Assembly (NCBI RefSeq): GCF_001707825.1
Contig: NZ_LYBM01000022.1
Span: forward strand, 1 to 64,000
Length of the DNA stretch: 64,000 nucleotides
From: Veronia pacifica
Lineage (GTDB): Bacteria; Pseudomonadota; Gammaproteobacteria; Enterobacterales; Vibrionaceae
Direction of reading: 5' to 3'
The translations under genes were made by a program, and so were the position numbers. Shown here piece after piece: positions 27,577-42,477 of this stretch (position 1 is its first letter; every line of letters begins with the position of its first letter). A model generated the notes under the pieces. It saw nothing but the letters and a program-made list of their open reading frames with translations, was not told the DNA's origin and did not search any database.

Positions 27577-30500
27577 ATGCGTGGAATGATAGACGCGTCT
27601 TTATCGCGAACCCGCACCATGGTTGTGCTGCTTGTTTGTTTGTTTATCGCAGGCGCTGGTGCCTATTTGTCGATACCCAAAGAAGCCAACCCTGATATAA
27701 AAATCCCAGTCATTTACGTCTCAGCTAATTTTCAGGGAATTTCCCCTGCTGACTCAGAACGTCTGCTGATTAGGCCAATCGAACAGGAACTGCGTTCAAT
27801 CGAGGGCGTAAAAGAAATGACCTCGACGGCTTCTGAGGGTCATGGCTCGGTGACGCTAGATTTCAATGTCGGTGTTAATCTCGACAAGGCGATGACAGAT
27901 GTCCGTGAAGCAGTTGATAAGGTCACCCCAAGATTGCCCGATGGCGCTGATAAGCCGACAGTCAACGAAGTGACGCTGGCAGCTCAGATGCCTGTGCTCT
28001 CGGTTGCGCTTTATGGCACGGTACCTGAGCGAACGCTGGTGACAGTTGCGAGGAAACTGCGTGATGAGCTCGAAGGCTTCAAGCAGGTTCTTGAGGTAGA
28101 TATCGCAGGCGACAGGGACGATGTTGTTGAAGTGGTTGTCGATCCGTTATTGATGGAAAGCTACAACCTTGTGCTTCAGGATATTTTCAACCTTATCTCG
28201 AACAATAACCGAGTGATAGCGGCAGGCTTTGTCGACAACGGTAACGGACGTTTTTCAGTTAAAGTCCCTTCAGTTTTTGAAACCGTACAAGATGTTTTGG
28301 ACCTCCCGGTCAAAGTAAACGGAAAGGAAGTAGTAACCTTCGGTGATATTGCGAGTATCCGCCGTACTTTCCGTGATCCTGAAAGTTTTGCCCGCCTTGA
28401 TGGTCAGCCATCAGTCGTAATGGACGTGAAGAAGCGGGCAGGGGAAAACATCATTGAAACTGTTGGACTGGTCAAGGCTGTGATTGCTGAAGCGCAGAAA
28501 TCACCTGAATGGCCAGATAGTCTCTTGGTGAAGTACACCACGGACGAATCCAAAACAGTGAAAATGATGCTGACTGACCTTCAGAACAATATTTTGTCAG
28601 CGATTATTCTGGTTGTAGTGGTGATTGTCGCCATTCTGGGCGCAAGAACGGCGTTATTGGTCGGTATCTCTATCCCGGGTTCATTCCTGACGGGCCTTCT
28701 TGTTCTGGCCATGTCTGGGTTTACTGTCAATATAGTGGTGTTGTTCTCACTTATTATGGCTGTCGGCATGTTGGTTGACGGTGCGATTGTTGTGACTGAA
28801 TTTGCCGATCGCCGGATGCGAGAGGGCGTTCATCGCAGTCAGGCTTACCGCGAGGCTGCCAAGCGCATGGCTTGGCCAATCATCGCGTCGACGGCAACAA
28901 CATTGGCGGCGTTTGCTCCCATGTTATTCTGGCCGGATACAGTCGGTGAATTTATGCGGTATCTGCCGCTGACCCTTATAGCGACTCTGACTGCATCATT
29001 GGTTATGGCTCTGCTGTTTATACCAGTGTTAGGTAGTTTGTTGGGTAAGCCGAGACAGCTGCCTGAGAAAGAGAAAAACAAGCTAATCGCTCTGGAGAAC
29101 GGAGATTTCAGTAAGGCCACTGGCTTCACCCGCTTTTATCTGAATGTACTTCAATCAGCGATTAAACATCCATTCAAGATCCTTTTACTCGCCGTTGCAA
29201 TGGCGGGTGGCACCATGTTTGCCTATCAACAATCTGGTTTGGGAACCGAGTTTTTCCCAGATGTTGACCCTGAAGTATTCAACGTAAAAGTTCGTTCAGA
29301 TGGTGACCTTTCTATTTATGAGAAACACAACCTGATGAAGGAAGTGGAACAGCGGGTGCTGGGTATGGATGAAATCCAGACTGTCTACACCAAGACAGGG
29401 GGGCGTGACCAAATTGGTGTCATCCAAATGAAGCCTGTTGATTGGCAGTACCGCCGGAAAGTTAAAGAGATCATTGAAGAACTGAGGGAAAAGACTTCCG
29501 ATTTGGCGGGTGTTCAGCTTGAATTCAAGTCTCCTGATGCAGGTCCTCCTAGTGAAAATGACCTTAATATCCAGTTCAGCGCCAAGTCCAAAGATGACTT
29601 GGAGGAAGCGGTCAGAGTGGTTAAGCTTTGGATTGAAAATAATCCGGCATTTATCAATGTGTCTGATACCGCTGACAAAGCGGGTATTGACTGGTCGATA
29701 GATATTGATCGTGCTGACGCTGCTCGCTTTGGCGCTTCTGCCAGTCTGGTAGGTAATACCGTACAATTCGTGACAAACGGACTGAAAATTGGTGACTACC
29801 TACCTGATGATTCTGACAAAGAAGTGGATATTTTAGTCCGCTATCCAGAAAAGAATCGCGATATAGGCAGCTTTGACGAGTTAAGGGTGAATACCCCTTA
29901 CGGTATGGTCCCTATCACTAACTTTGCAACAGTGATGCCTGAACTCAAACAGGGTTCCATCAATCGTATCGACGGCGAAAGGGTACTTAACATTCGTGCG
30001 GATATGGCTAATGGCTTTAATCTGAGCACAGCGCTGCCAGAACTGCAGGACGCTATTAAGACGATGGGATTACCCGAGGCTGTGAGCTACAAGATCCGTG
30101 GACAGGATGAAGAACAGCAAAAGAGCATGGTCTTTTTGGCTAATGCCTTTATTGTTGCTCTTGCCGTAATGGCGATGATTCTGGTGACACAGTTCAACAG
30201 CTTCTATCAGGCATTTCTGATCCTCAGTGCAGTGTTGTTCTCAACGGTTGGCGTTTTCCTCGGACTGCTTGTTTTCCAGCGTCCGTTTGGGGTCATCATG
30301 TCTGGCATAGGGGTTATCACCCTTGCTGGTATCGTGGTAAATAACAATATCGTGTTGATCGATACCTACAACGTGCTGCGCAGAAGCGGTCTGAGTAAGG
30401 TACATGCCATATTGTCTACGGGCGCTCAACGTCTGCGACCTGTCATGTTGACCACGGTAACGACTATTCTTGGTTTGTTGCCTATGGTACTTGAAATGAA

Positions 30501-30804
30501 TATTGACCTAATCAATCAGAAGGTTGAGTTCGGTGCACCAAGTACGCAATGGTGGTCACAGTTGGCGACGGCGGTATCGGGCGGCCTGGCATTCTCCACT
30601 TTGTTAACCCTGATATTGACGCCTTGTCTGTTGATGCTTGGCGGCGGGAAGGTAAATGTCAAACAACAGTTTGATCGCTTTATGCCAGACCAGAAAGAAG
30701 GGCTGCTTCGTCCTGACGAGGAGAGGCTAAATGTGGACTTGTCAGGGGAGAGTCAGGCTTCACCAACGGTATCTGAATCTAAAGTTAAATCAGAAACAGT
30801 GTAG
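27577..30804 (+). CDS. RND efflux transporter, HAE1/AcrB-like
   Basis: An inner-membrane proton-driven pump of 1075 residues with the usual twelve helices and two large periplasmic loops. Helix 4 reads MAVGMLVDGAIVVTEFADRR: the second of the two acidic residues found in AcrB (Asp407-Asp408) is Gly here, as in some divergent members. The C-terminal tail is long and hydrophilic. AAGGAGG precedes the ATG. A bidirectional terminator follows. No outer-membrane channel gene is in the operon, so a shared TolC is likely. Confidence 0.92.
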   Translation: MRGMIDASLSRTRTMVVLLVCLFIAGAGAYLSIPKEANPDIKIPVIYVSANFQGISPADSERLLIRPIEQELRSIEGVKEMTSTASEGHGSVTLDFNVGVNLDKAMTDVREAVDKVTPRLPDGADKPTVNEVTLAAQMPVLSVALYGTVPERTLVTVARKLRDELEGFKQVLEVDIAGDRDDVVEVVVDPLLMESYNLVLQDIFNLISNNNRVIAAGFVDNGNGRFSVKVPSVFETVQDVLDLPVKVNGKEVVTFGDIASIRRTFRDPESFARLDGQPSVVMDVKKRAGENIIETVGLVKAVIAEAQKSPEWPDSLLVKYTTDESKTVKMMLTDLQNNILSAIILVVVVIVAILGARTALLVGISIPGSFLTGLLVLAMSGFTVNIVVLFSLIMAVGMLVDGAIVVTEFADRRMREGVHRSQAYREAAKRMAWPIIASTATTLAAFAPMLFWPDTVGEFMRYLPLTLIATLTASLVMALLFIPVLGSLLGKPRQLPEKEKNKLIALENGDFSKATGFTRFYLNVLQSAIKHPFKILLLAVAMAGGTMFAYQQSGLGTEFFPDVDPEVFNVKVRSDGDLSIYEKHNLMKEVEQRVLGMDEIQTVYTKTGGRDQIGVIQMKPVDWQYRRKVKEIIEELREKTSDLAGVQLEFKSPDAGPPSENDLNIQFSAKSKDDLEEAVRVVKLWIENNPAFINVSDTADKAGIDWSIDIDRADAARFGASASLVGNTVQFVTNGLKIGDYLPDDSDKEVDILVRYPEKNRDIGSFDELRVNTPYGMVPITNFATVMPELKQGSINRIDGERVLNIRADMANGFNLSTALPELQDAIKTMGLPEAVSYKIRGQDEEQQKSMVFLANAFIVALAVMAMILVTQFNSFYQAFLILSAVLFSTVGVFLGLLVFQRPFGVIMSGIGVITLAGIVVNNNIVLIDTYNVLRRSGLSKVHAILSTGAQRLRPVMLTTVTTILGLLPMVLEMNIDLINQKVEFGAPSTQWWSQLATAVSGGLAFSTLLTLILTPCLLMLGGGKVNVKQQFDRFMPDQKEGLLRPDEERLNVDLSGESQASPTVSESKVKSETV

Positions 30805-30836
30805 GTTCGCCCGTCAGAAACAGTAATAATATAAAG

Positions 30837-30867
30837 AAAAAAAGCAGCGTTAATACGCTGCTTTTTT
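30837..30867. terminator. Bidirectional terminator
   Basis: GCAGCGT (30844-30850) and ACGCTGC (30855-30861) around TAAT, flanked by an A-run and a T-run. It serves the convergent RND and M23 peptidase genes. Confidence 0.9.
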
Positions 30868-30882
30868 GTATCTGACTATGGG

Positions 30883-32196
30883 TTAAATATCATTGCCTCT
30901 GTATACCGGGCCAATAGAGGCAAGTAATTGACTGAACTGACTAAGGGTTGCCAAGCGTTTTTCTGCAAGCGCAATAAAGTTAGTTCTCTCTTTACCCGTC
31001 AACGAGCGCGCCTGTGGCAACTTGACTGTGCGAGGGTTCTTATGACGGCCATTGACCAGAAACTCATAATGTAAGTGAGCACCGGTAACGCGTCCTGTTC
31101 TGCCCACCTTACCTATTGTCTGCCCCTGTTTGACCCGCTGCCCGTTTTTAACCAGCCGTTTAGAGAGGTGAAGATACTTGGTGGTATATGTATTACTGTG
31201 CTGAATAATGACGTAGTTGCCATTGTACTGGTTGTAGCTCGACTTACGGACAATGCCGTCCCCCGAGGCCCACACAGGTGTACCCACAGGCGCAGCATAA
31301 TCTGTACCATTATGTGCTTTCATCTTACCCGTTACCGGATGAAGCCTGCGACCAAAGTTTGAACTCACTCGGCGGAAGTTTACCGGTGTGCGTAAAAACG
31401 CCTTGCGCATCGCCCGGCCGTCGGCGTCATAATATTCACCCGTCTCAGAACGTATGGCAGTAAAGACATCACCCTGATTGGTAAAAGTGGCAGCCAGTAT
31501 GTTGCCTCTGCCAATGCGCTCGCCTTCAATAAATTGCTCTTCGAACAACACCTCAAAATGGTCGCCGGAGCGAATATCGAGAGCAAAGTCGATGTCCCAA
31601 CCGAAGATCTCGGCAATTTCCATGATTTGATTAGGTGTCAGTCCACCTGAGATACCAGCATTCCAGAAACTTGACGTGATCGTGGCACTGGCAAAACCCA
31701 TTTGGGTGTCGATGGGCTTGGTATCGACTTTCGACTGATATTGGTTACCGACTCGGGTGATCACCAACGTTGAACTGACGTTCTTTGCCTGTTCGAGTTT
31801 AATCAGTTCATTTTCGCCATCAAAGCCGAGACGAATCGTGTCTCCCGGTCGTAAGCGGGTGAGTCCCCTCGCTTCATCACTGCTGTTAATGAGCTTGTAA
31901 AGAACATTAGCACTGATACTTTCCCGGTCAAAAAGGGTTGATAAGGTGTCACCGGATTCAACAGTAATGTTTTTCCACTTGATATCATCATAGCGGGAAG
32001 GTAACTCGGCGCCTTCCGGAGGCAATAACGAATTATGTTCTATGGGAACTGCGTAAAGCTTGCCTTTTTCAAGGGTCTGCGAAGGACTTAGTTCCTGTTG
32101 TTCGGGTAGTAGTAACGACAGAACCAGAGTTGCGCTCAATCCTGCGATCAGTATGTGGTGTTTCCTTGGCATAGCCACTTTTCTTCTTATATGCAT
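30883..32196 (-). CDS. M23 family murein endopeptidase (MepM-like)
   Basis: A predicted periplasmic zinc endopeptidase that cuts peptidoglycan cross-links. It has an N-terminal membrane anchor (ILIAGLSATLVLSLLL), an OapA/LysM-type domain (ESGDTLSTLFDRE) and a C-terminal M23 domain with HPVTGKMKAHNGTDYA (H-x-x-x-D) and HLHYEF. All zinc ligands are present, so it should be active rather than an EnvC-like activator. The ATG at 32196 has no good ribosome-binding site. The in-frame ATG at 32172 (MPRKHH), with AGAAGA upstream, is an equal candidate. Divergent from tyrS. Confidence 0.9.
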   Translation of the reverse strand: MHIRRKVAMPRKHHILIAGLSATLVLSLLLPEQQELSPSQTLEKGKLYAVPIEHNSLLPPEGAELPSRYDDIKWKNITVESGDTLSTLFDRESISANVLYKLINSSDEARGLTRLRPGDTIRLGFDGENELIKLEQAKNVSSTLVITRVGNQYQSKVDTKPIDTQMGFASATITSSFWNAGISGGLTPNQIMEIAEIFGWDIDFALDIRSGDHFEVLFEEQFIEGERIGRGNILAATFTNQGDVFTAIRSETGEYYDADGRAMRKAFLRTPVNFRRVSSNFGRRLHPVTGKMKAHNGTDYAAPVGTPVWASGDGIVRKSSYNQYNGNYVIIQHSNTYTTKYLHLSKRLVKNGQRVKQGQTIGKVGRTGRVTGAHLHYEFLVNGRHKNPRTVKLPQARSLTGKERTNFIALAEKRLATLSQFSQLLASIGPVYRGNDI

Positions 32197-32377
32197 CAAG
32201 TAAATATATCAAAAAATAAACATGAAGTAGGCGGTAAAAATATTATCGCGCGAAGAATCGCTAACAACATCAGCCAGTTCCTTTGACAGTAATAAGTCTA
32301 ACTGGTTTCAAAAACCTCTGCTATTCGAGTAGTATGTCGCTTTATCACAAATTGCCGATTCTTGGGAGCATCTAACT

Positions 32378-33565
32378 ATGTCGAGCATTGAGGCTGCGCT
32401 GGCGGAAATAAAGCGCGGTGTTGAGGAGCTGATTCCTGAAGAGGAATTGATTGCAAAACTGAAAGAGAACCGTCCATTACGTATCAAACTGGGCATGGAC
32501 CCAACAGCTCCGGACATCCATCTGGGCCATACCGTGGTAATGAACAAGCTGCGTGCATTCCAGGAACTCGGTCATGAAGTGATCTTTCTGGTAGGTGACT
32601 TTACGGCGACTGTTGGGGATCCGACAGGTAAAAATGCGACACGTCCTCCTCTGACCCGTGAGGAAGTGCTGAAGAATGCTGAAACTTACAAGCAGCAGGC
32701 GTTTAAAATTCTTGACCCTGAAAAGACCCGCTTTGAGTTCAACTCCGACTGGCTGAATGAGCTGGGAACCGTCGGGATGATTCGCCTTGCGGCGAGCTCA
32801 ACCGTGGCCCGTATGCTCGAGCGTGACGACTTTAAAAAGCGTTACAGCACCAACCAGCCAATTGCCATTCATGAGTTCATTTATCCATTGCTGCAGGGCT
32901 ATGACTCCGTGGCGTTGGAAGCTGATGTCGAGCTTGGTGGTACAGACCAGAAATTCAACCTGTTGATGGGGCGTGAGCTGCAAAAGCAGCACGGTCAGAA
33001 GCAACAGGTGATCATCACCATGCCTCTGCTGGTGGGACTGGACGGCGTGAAGAAAATGTCCAAGTCCGCCCACAATTATATCGGGGTGACTGAGGCTCCT
33101 GGTGAGATGTTCGGTAAGATCATGTCGATCTCTGATGATCTGATGTGGAACTACTACGAGCTATTGTCTTTCCGTCCATTAGAAGAAGTGGAGCAGTTGA
33201 AGACAGATATCGCGAACGGAAAAAATCCGCGCGATGTGAAGATTCTGCTGGCTAAAGAAATCATTGCCCGCTTCCACAGTGACGCTGATGCGGACGCTGC
33301 AGAAGCCGACTTCATTAACCGCTTCCAAAAAGGCGCAATGCCTGACGAAATGCCTGAATTCACATTTGAGCAGGGCGTTGCGATTGCTAACCTGCTTAAA
33401 GATGCTGGTCTGGTTGGTTCAACGTCAGACGCGATGAGAATGATTCGTCAGGGTGCGGTGAAGATAGACGGTGAAAAGGTATCAGACACCAAGCTTGTTC
33501 CTGCATCGGGTCAATCGGTTTACCAGGTTGGTAAGCGTAAGTTTGCCCGTGTATCCCTCAACTGA
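32378..33565 (+). CDS. tyrS: Tyrosyl-tRNA synthetase
   Basis: It charges tRNA-Tyr. The 395-residue class I synthetase has the HIGH-like motif HLGHTVV, the KMSKS loop in [10 protein letters not shown], Tyr-binding residues in [24 protein letters not shown], and a C-terminal S4 RNA-binding domain ([14 protein letters not shown]). The sequence type matches the longer TyrS form found in Vibrio rather than E. coli TyrS. Upstream 'ttgggagcat' gives GGGAG as ribosome-binding site. Confidence 0.95.
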   Translation: MSSIEAALAEIKRGVEELIPEEELIAKLKENRPLRIKLGMDPTAPDIHLGHTVVMNKLRAFQELGHEVIFLVGDFTATVGDPTGKNATRPPLTREEVLKNAETYKQQAFKILDPEKTRFEFNSDWLNELGTVGMIRLAASSTVARMLERDDFKKRYSTNQPIAIHEFIYPLLQGYDSVALEADVELGGTDQKFNLLMGRELQKQHGQKQQVIITMPLLVGLDGVKKMSKSAHNYIGVTEAPGEMFGKIMSISDDLMWNYYELLSFRPLEEVEQLKTDIANGKNPRDVKILLAKEIIARFHSDADADAAEADFINRFQKGAMPDEMPEFTFEQGVAIANLLKDAGLVGSTSDAMRMIRQGAVKIDGEKVSDTKLVPASGQSVYQVGKRKFARVSLN

Positions 33566-33584
33566 TTCAGTTTGGGATGACAAC

Positions 33585-33610
33585 AAAAAAGGCGCTCTTG
33601 CGCCTTTTTT
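33585..33610. terminator. Bidirectional terminator between tyrS and btuF
   Basis: AAAAAAGGCG and CGCCTTTTTT pair around CTCTTG. It serves tyrS on + and btuF on -. Confidence 0.9.
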
Positions 33611-33629
33611 TATTTCTCTTTTATTCAAA

Positions 33630-34445
33630 TCAGGCCGTAGCGCGCACTTTGTCTAAAGCTGTACAAATTTGTCTGACGGCTTTGAGTGCACGAGGTGTTG
33701 CTCTGTTCAGCCAGTCTGGGTTCAGGCTAAACACGCTGTCTGATTGTGCTGCTGGCAAGTGACTTTTCCAAGACTCCCAGAATGCTTTTGGATCGGTATT
33801 ATCGGAGTAAAAAATGGCTTCAGGCTTATTCACAATCACCTGTTCTTTATTAATCATCGGATACGCTGCTTTGGCGTCCTTAAACACATTTTCTCCACCG
33901 CACATTTTGAACAGTGGTGCAGGCCAGTTGTTTCCCCCATTGGTCATCAAAGGATCAGAGGCCAGTTGGTAAAAGTATGGCACGGCTGTTTTACCCTTCT
34001 GCTCAGCTCTTATCTCTGCCAGCTCACTACGGACTTGTTCAGCCACAGCGGAACCTTTTGCCGGATCAGCGGCGAACTTGCTTAGTGCATCAATCTGCTG
34101 GGCCGTTTCATCAAGCGATTTTGGGTTGGAGTAAAAGACCTTGATGCCCAGTTTTTCCAGTTTCGCGACCTCTTTGTCCGGATTGCCTCCTTTCCAGGCA
34201 ATCACCAGGTCAGGCTTGAGAGCCACCACACGTTCAAGGTTGATGCCCCTGTAGCTGGCAACGTGCTCCAGCTTATCGACCTCTGGCGGATAATCACTGT
34301 AGTCATCAACAGCAATCAACGCATCGCCAAGGCCTGCTGCATAGGCAAGCTCAGTCGCGTGTGGTGCAAGGCTTATCACTTTAAACGAGGCAGCATGTGC
34401 CAGCGTCGGAAGTGATAAGAGGGTTATCAACAAAAAGCGTTTCAT
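33630..34445 (-). CDS. btuF: Periplasmic vitamin B12-binding protein BtuF
   Basis: The periplasmic component of the BtuCDF cobalamin importer, 271 residues. Its signal peptide is MKRFLLITLLSLPTLAHA, cut after AHA. The class III binding fold begins KVISLAPHATELAYAAGLGD, as in BtuF, with the ERVVALKPDLVIAWKGG strand typical of the family. The frame can be extended to 34511, but AAGGA stands before the ATG at 34445 and the signal peptide begins there. It overlaps the preceding gene by four bases (ATGA type), coupling it to the cbiB-like gene. Confidence 0.9.
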   Translation of the reverse strand: MKRFLLITLLSLPTLAHAASFKVISLAPHATELAYAAGLGDALIAVDDYSDYPPEVDKLEHVASYRGINLERVVALKPDLVIAWKGGNPDKEVAKLEKLGIKVFYSNPKSLDETAQQIDALSKFAADPAKGSAVAEQVRSELAEIRAEQKGKTAVPYFYQLASDPLMTNGGNNWPAPLFKMCGGENVFKDAKAAYPMINKEQVIVNKPEAIFYSDNTDPKAFWESWKSHLPAAQSDSVFSLNPDWLNRATPRALKAVRQICTALDKVRATA

Positions 34446-35398
34446 AAAAGGATCCTTCCTACTAACATCACAATACTCTGCAACCCAACCCACACCAGAG
34501 ATCTTACCCATAAATGACGGGACACAATGGTGAGATGGGATGCAGTTGGGGCAATATCGCCCCCTACATTCTGTCTTTTCTGTTTTTGCTGGCCGTAAAC
34601 TACGGGTCCACCCAGTGAAAGCTGAAACTTACTGGCGGTGGCGATAAGCAACCAGCCCTTTCCCTGATCCCGCCAAAGCGGTGCTTGGCTGTTAATGGCT
34701 TTGAGCGTTGTACTGCCATTTTTACCTGCGGCGATCAGCAGGGCAAAGAGGCGGGTGGGTACCCAGTCCAGCAAGACCATGAGTTGATTAACAGGTCGGC
34801 CAAATTCACGAAATCTTGGCAGGTTTGTGGACCAAAGCCGGGAAAGCTGCATGGTCAGCGAATAGGTCAGGGCTCCCGGGCCTCCGAGTAAAGCAAACCA
34901 GAAAAGCACCGCAATCAACTGGCGACAGTAGCCGATAACCAGTGTTTCACTGGCGGCCTTACCAAGGCCAATGGCAGACAGTGAGTTGGTTTGCCGATTG
35001 ATAACCGATGACAGTAATTCCCTTGCTGAGGGTTTATCATCCCGCACAAGGGCACCGCTGACCTGCTCATTCAGCGAGTGGAGAGGTTGCCAGCCGAGTG
35101 CCAGCCAGAGTAAGAGCAAATCAAGAAACCAAGCGCTCCACACCACTTGCTGCAGTGCTAACAGAAAGATAAGGGAGGTAGCAGAAAGCAAAACTATTGA
35201 AAGGGTGCCGGCCAACCGTTGTTGTTGTTTGCTGTCAGTACTGTGATGTACCCGGATAGCGATTTCTGTGGCGAGTTTACGCCAGTGGCCGACGGGGCTA
35301 AAAGCCCCTTTTGCGGGATATAGCCAGTGAACAATAAGCCCGGCCCACATAGCAAGGAGAGAAGGGAAGGTGAGTAATTCACTGACTAAATCCTGCAT
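34442..35398 (-). CDS. CbiB/CobD-like cobalamin biosynthesis membrane protein
   Basis: A 318-residue membrane protein related to adenosylcobinamide-phosphate synthase CbiB/CobD, with LLLWLALGWQPLHSLNEQV and YCRQLIAVLFWFALLGGPGALTYSLTMQ matching the family core. No other corrin-ring genes are visible, so it probably serves cobinamide salvage or has a modified role beside BtuF. The usual D-P-x-x-x-P-H-P-V start motif is changed to LYPAKGAFSPVGHW, so the exact activity is uncertain. GAGG lies before the ATG; mtnN is eight bases upstream. Confidence 0.8.
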   Translation of the reverse strand: MQDLVSELLTFPSLLAMWAGLIVHWLYPAKGAFSPVGHWRKLATEIAIRVHHSTDSKQQQRLAGTLSIVLLSATSLIFLLALQQVVWSAWFLDLLLLWLALGWQPLHSLNEQVSGALVRDDKPSARELLSSVINRQTNSLSAIGLGKAASETLVIGYCRQLIAVLFWFALLGGPGALTYSLTMQLSRLWSTNLPRFREFGRPVNQLMVLLDWVPTRLFALLIAAGKNGSTTLKAINSQAPLWRDQGKGWLLIATASKFQLSLGGPVVYGQQKQKRQNVGGDIAPTASHLTIVSRHLWVRSLVWVGLQSIVMLVGRILL

Positions 35399-35406
35399 TG
35401 CTGTCC

Positions 35407-36108
35407 TCAGTCCGCTAACAGCTCAATCATTTTGTCGACCATTGCGCTGGAGCTTTTTGCGGCCAGTGGCAGGAACTCTTCAAAGCTCATCGGCGATGCT
35501 TTATCGGCGACATCTGAAATGGCTCGGACGACGACAAACGGCACTGCAAATTGATGACAGGTCTGAGCGATTGCTGCAGCTTCCATCTCTACCGCAATAA
35601 CTTCAGGGAAGTGTTCACGTATGTAGGTTTTGCGGTCAGCACTATGGATAAATGCGTCACCAGTACAAATCAGACCACGAATGGCATGTGGTGCAGGAGA
35701 CATCGCGGCAATTGCTTTTTCAGCGATGTCCATCAGTTCACCATCAGAGTCAAAAGTGACAGGCTGACCTGGCAGTTGACCCATTGTGTATCCGAACGCG
35801 GTGACGTCAGCATCGTGGTAAGTCACAGCGGATGAAACAACAACGTCACCCAGGTTTAATGATGGGTCGAAGCCACCAGCTGAACCTGTATTGATCACCA
35901 GAGAAGGGCTGAAACGCTCAAGCATGACTGAGGTGCCAACGGCGGCAGCAACTTTACCTATACCGGATTGCAACAGGACAATATCTTTTCCGTAAAGTTG
36001 GCCTGTATAGAATTTACAGCCTGCGACTTCCTGTAGCTGGCAGTTTTCCAGTTTGTCTTTGAGCAGGGCAACTTCCTGCTCCATGGCACCGATAATACCA
36101 ATTTTCAT
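35407..36108 (-). CDS. mtnN: 5'-methylthioadenosine/S-adenosylhomocysteine nucleosidase
   Basis: It hydrolyses MTA and SAH to adenine and the thio-sugar. In vibrios this also makes S-ribosylhomocysteine, the LuxS substrate. The 233-residue protein has Glu12 in [10 protein letters not shown], the NTGSAGGFD loop, EMEAAAIAQ and the catalytic Asp in VRAISDVAD. It begins a three-gene operon with the cbiB-like gene and btuF. Confidence 0.96.
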   Translation of the reverse strand: MKIGIIGAMEQEVALLKDKLENCQLQEVAGCKFYTGQLYGKDIVLLQSGIGKVAAAVGTSVMLERFSPSLVINTGSAGGFDPSLNLGDVVVSSAVTYHDADVTAFGYTMGQLPGQPVTFDSDGELMDIAEKAIAAMSPAPHAIRGLICTGDAFIHSADRKTYIREHFPEVIAVEMEAAAIAQTCHQFAVPFVVVRAISDVADKASPMSFEEFLPLAAKSSSAMVDKMIELLAD

Positions 36109-36169
36109 CTCAGCTCTCGCATGGGTTAAAATAACGGCGCTCAGTTTAGCACGGCTGAAAAGCGCGACG

Positions 36170-36196
36170 AAAAAAAAGTGCCCCGAGGGACACTTT
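36170..36196 (-). terminator. Intrinsic terminator after first gltD
   Basis: On the - strand AAAGTGTCCC pairs with GGGCACTTT with one mismatch, followed by a T-run. It closes the first gltBD operon. Confidence 0.8.
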
Positions 36197-36235
36197 CTTG
36201 TTTCATCATATATTGTTAGTGCTCAGCACATCACA

Positions 36236-42128
<5,893 letters not shown>

Positions 42129-42477
42129 TGCAATTCTCCCTTGCGACTGCCTATGGCAGTTACTGCATTTTTGCGACACTTTTTGATAGTGCCTTTAGTC
42201 TCTCTAGTTCAACACGTTATCTAGAATTTATGGTTGGGTCAAATTTCTCTCACATCTGGAACACTTTTCTCTGTAGTAGTCATATATGTTGAGTTTAGGA
42301 CTATTTTATAGTGTTTTGTCGTGATTTATTTTGATTAAAAGATGGGTTTTAGCCCGATTTTAACGAGGTTACGTGGAGTTTTCTTATTGTTTTGACGATG
42401 TTACCTGATTAAAAAAAGCTAACGTCAAAAAGCCAGCCCTCGGGCTGGCAACGTAAACGTTTGCGTTGGTTTTATTT
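42129..42477. other. Promoter region of gltBD copy 1
   Basis: A 349-base A+T-rich gap between the two gltBD pairs. It holds the gltD copy 2 terminator (42427-42449) at one end and must hold the gltB copy 1 promoter. No clear promoter or regulator site was assigned. Confidence 0.5.
42427..42449 (-). terminator. Intrinsic terminator after second gltD
   Basis: GCCAGCC and GGCTGGC form a stem around CTCG (42432-42449), with TTTTT following on the - strand. Clear intrinsic terminator. Confidence 0.88.

Noticed and set aside
42391-42405. 13/15 match to the putative ChiS repeat upstream of gltB
   Set aside because: Single copy in an unrelated promoter region; more likely a chance match, and it limits trust in single hits.
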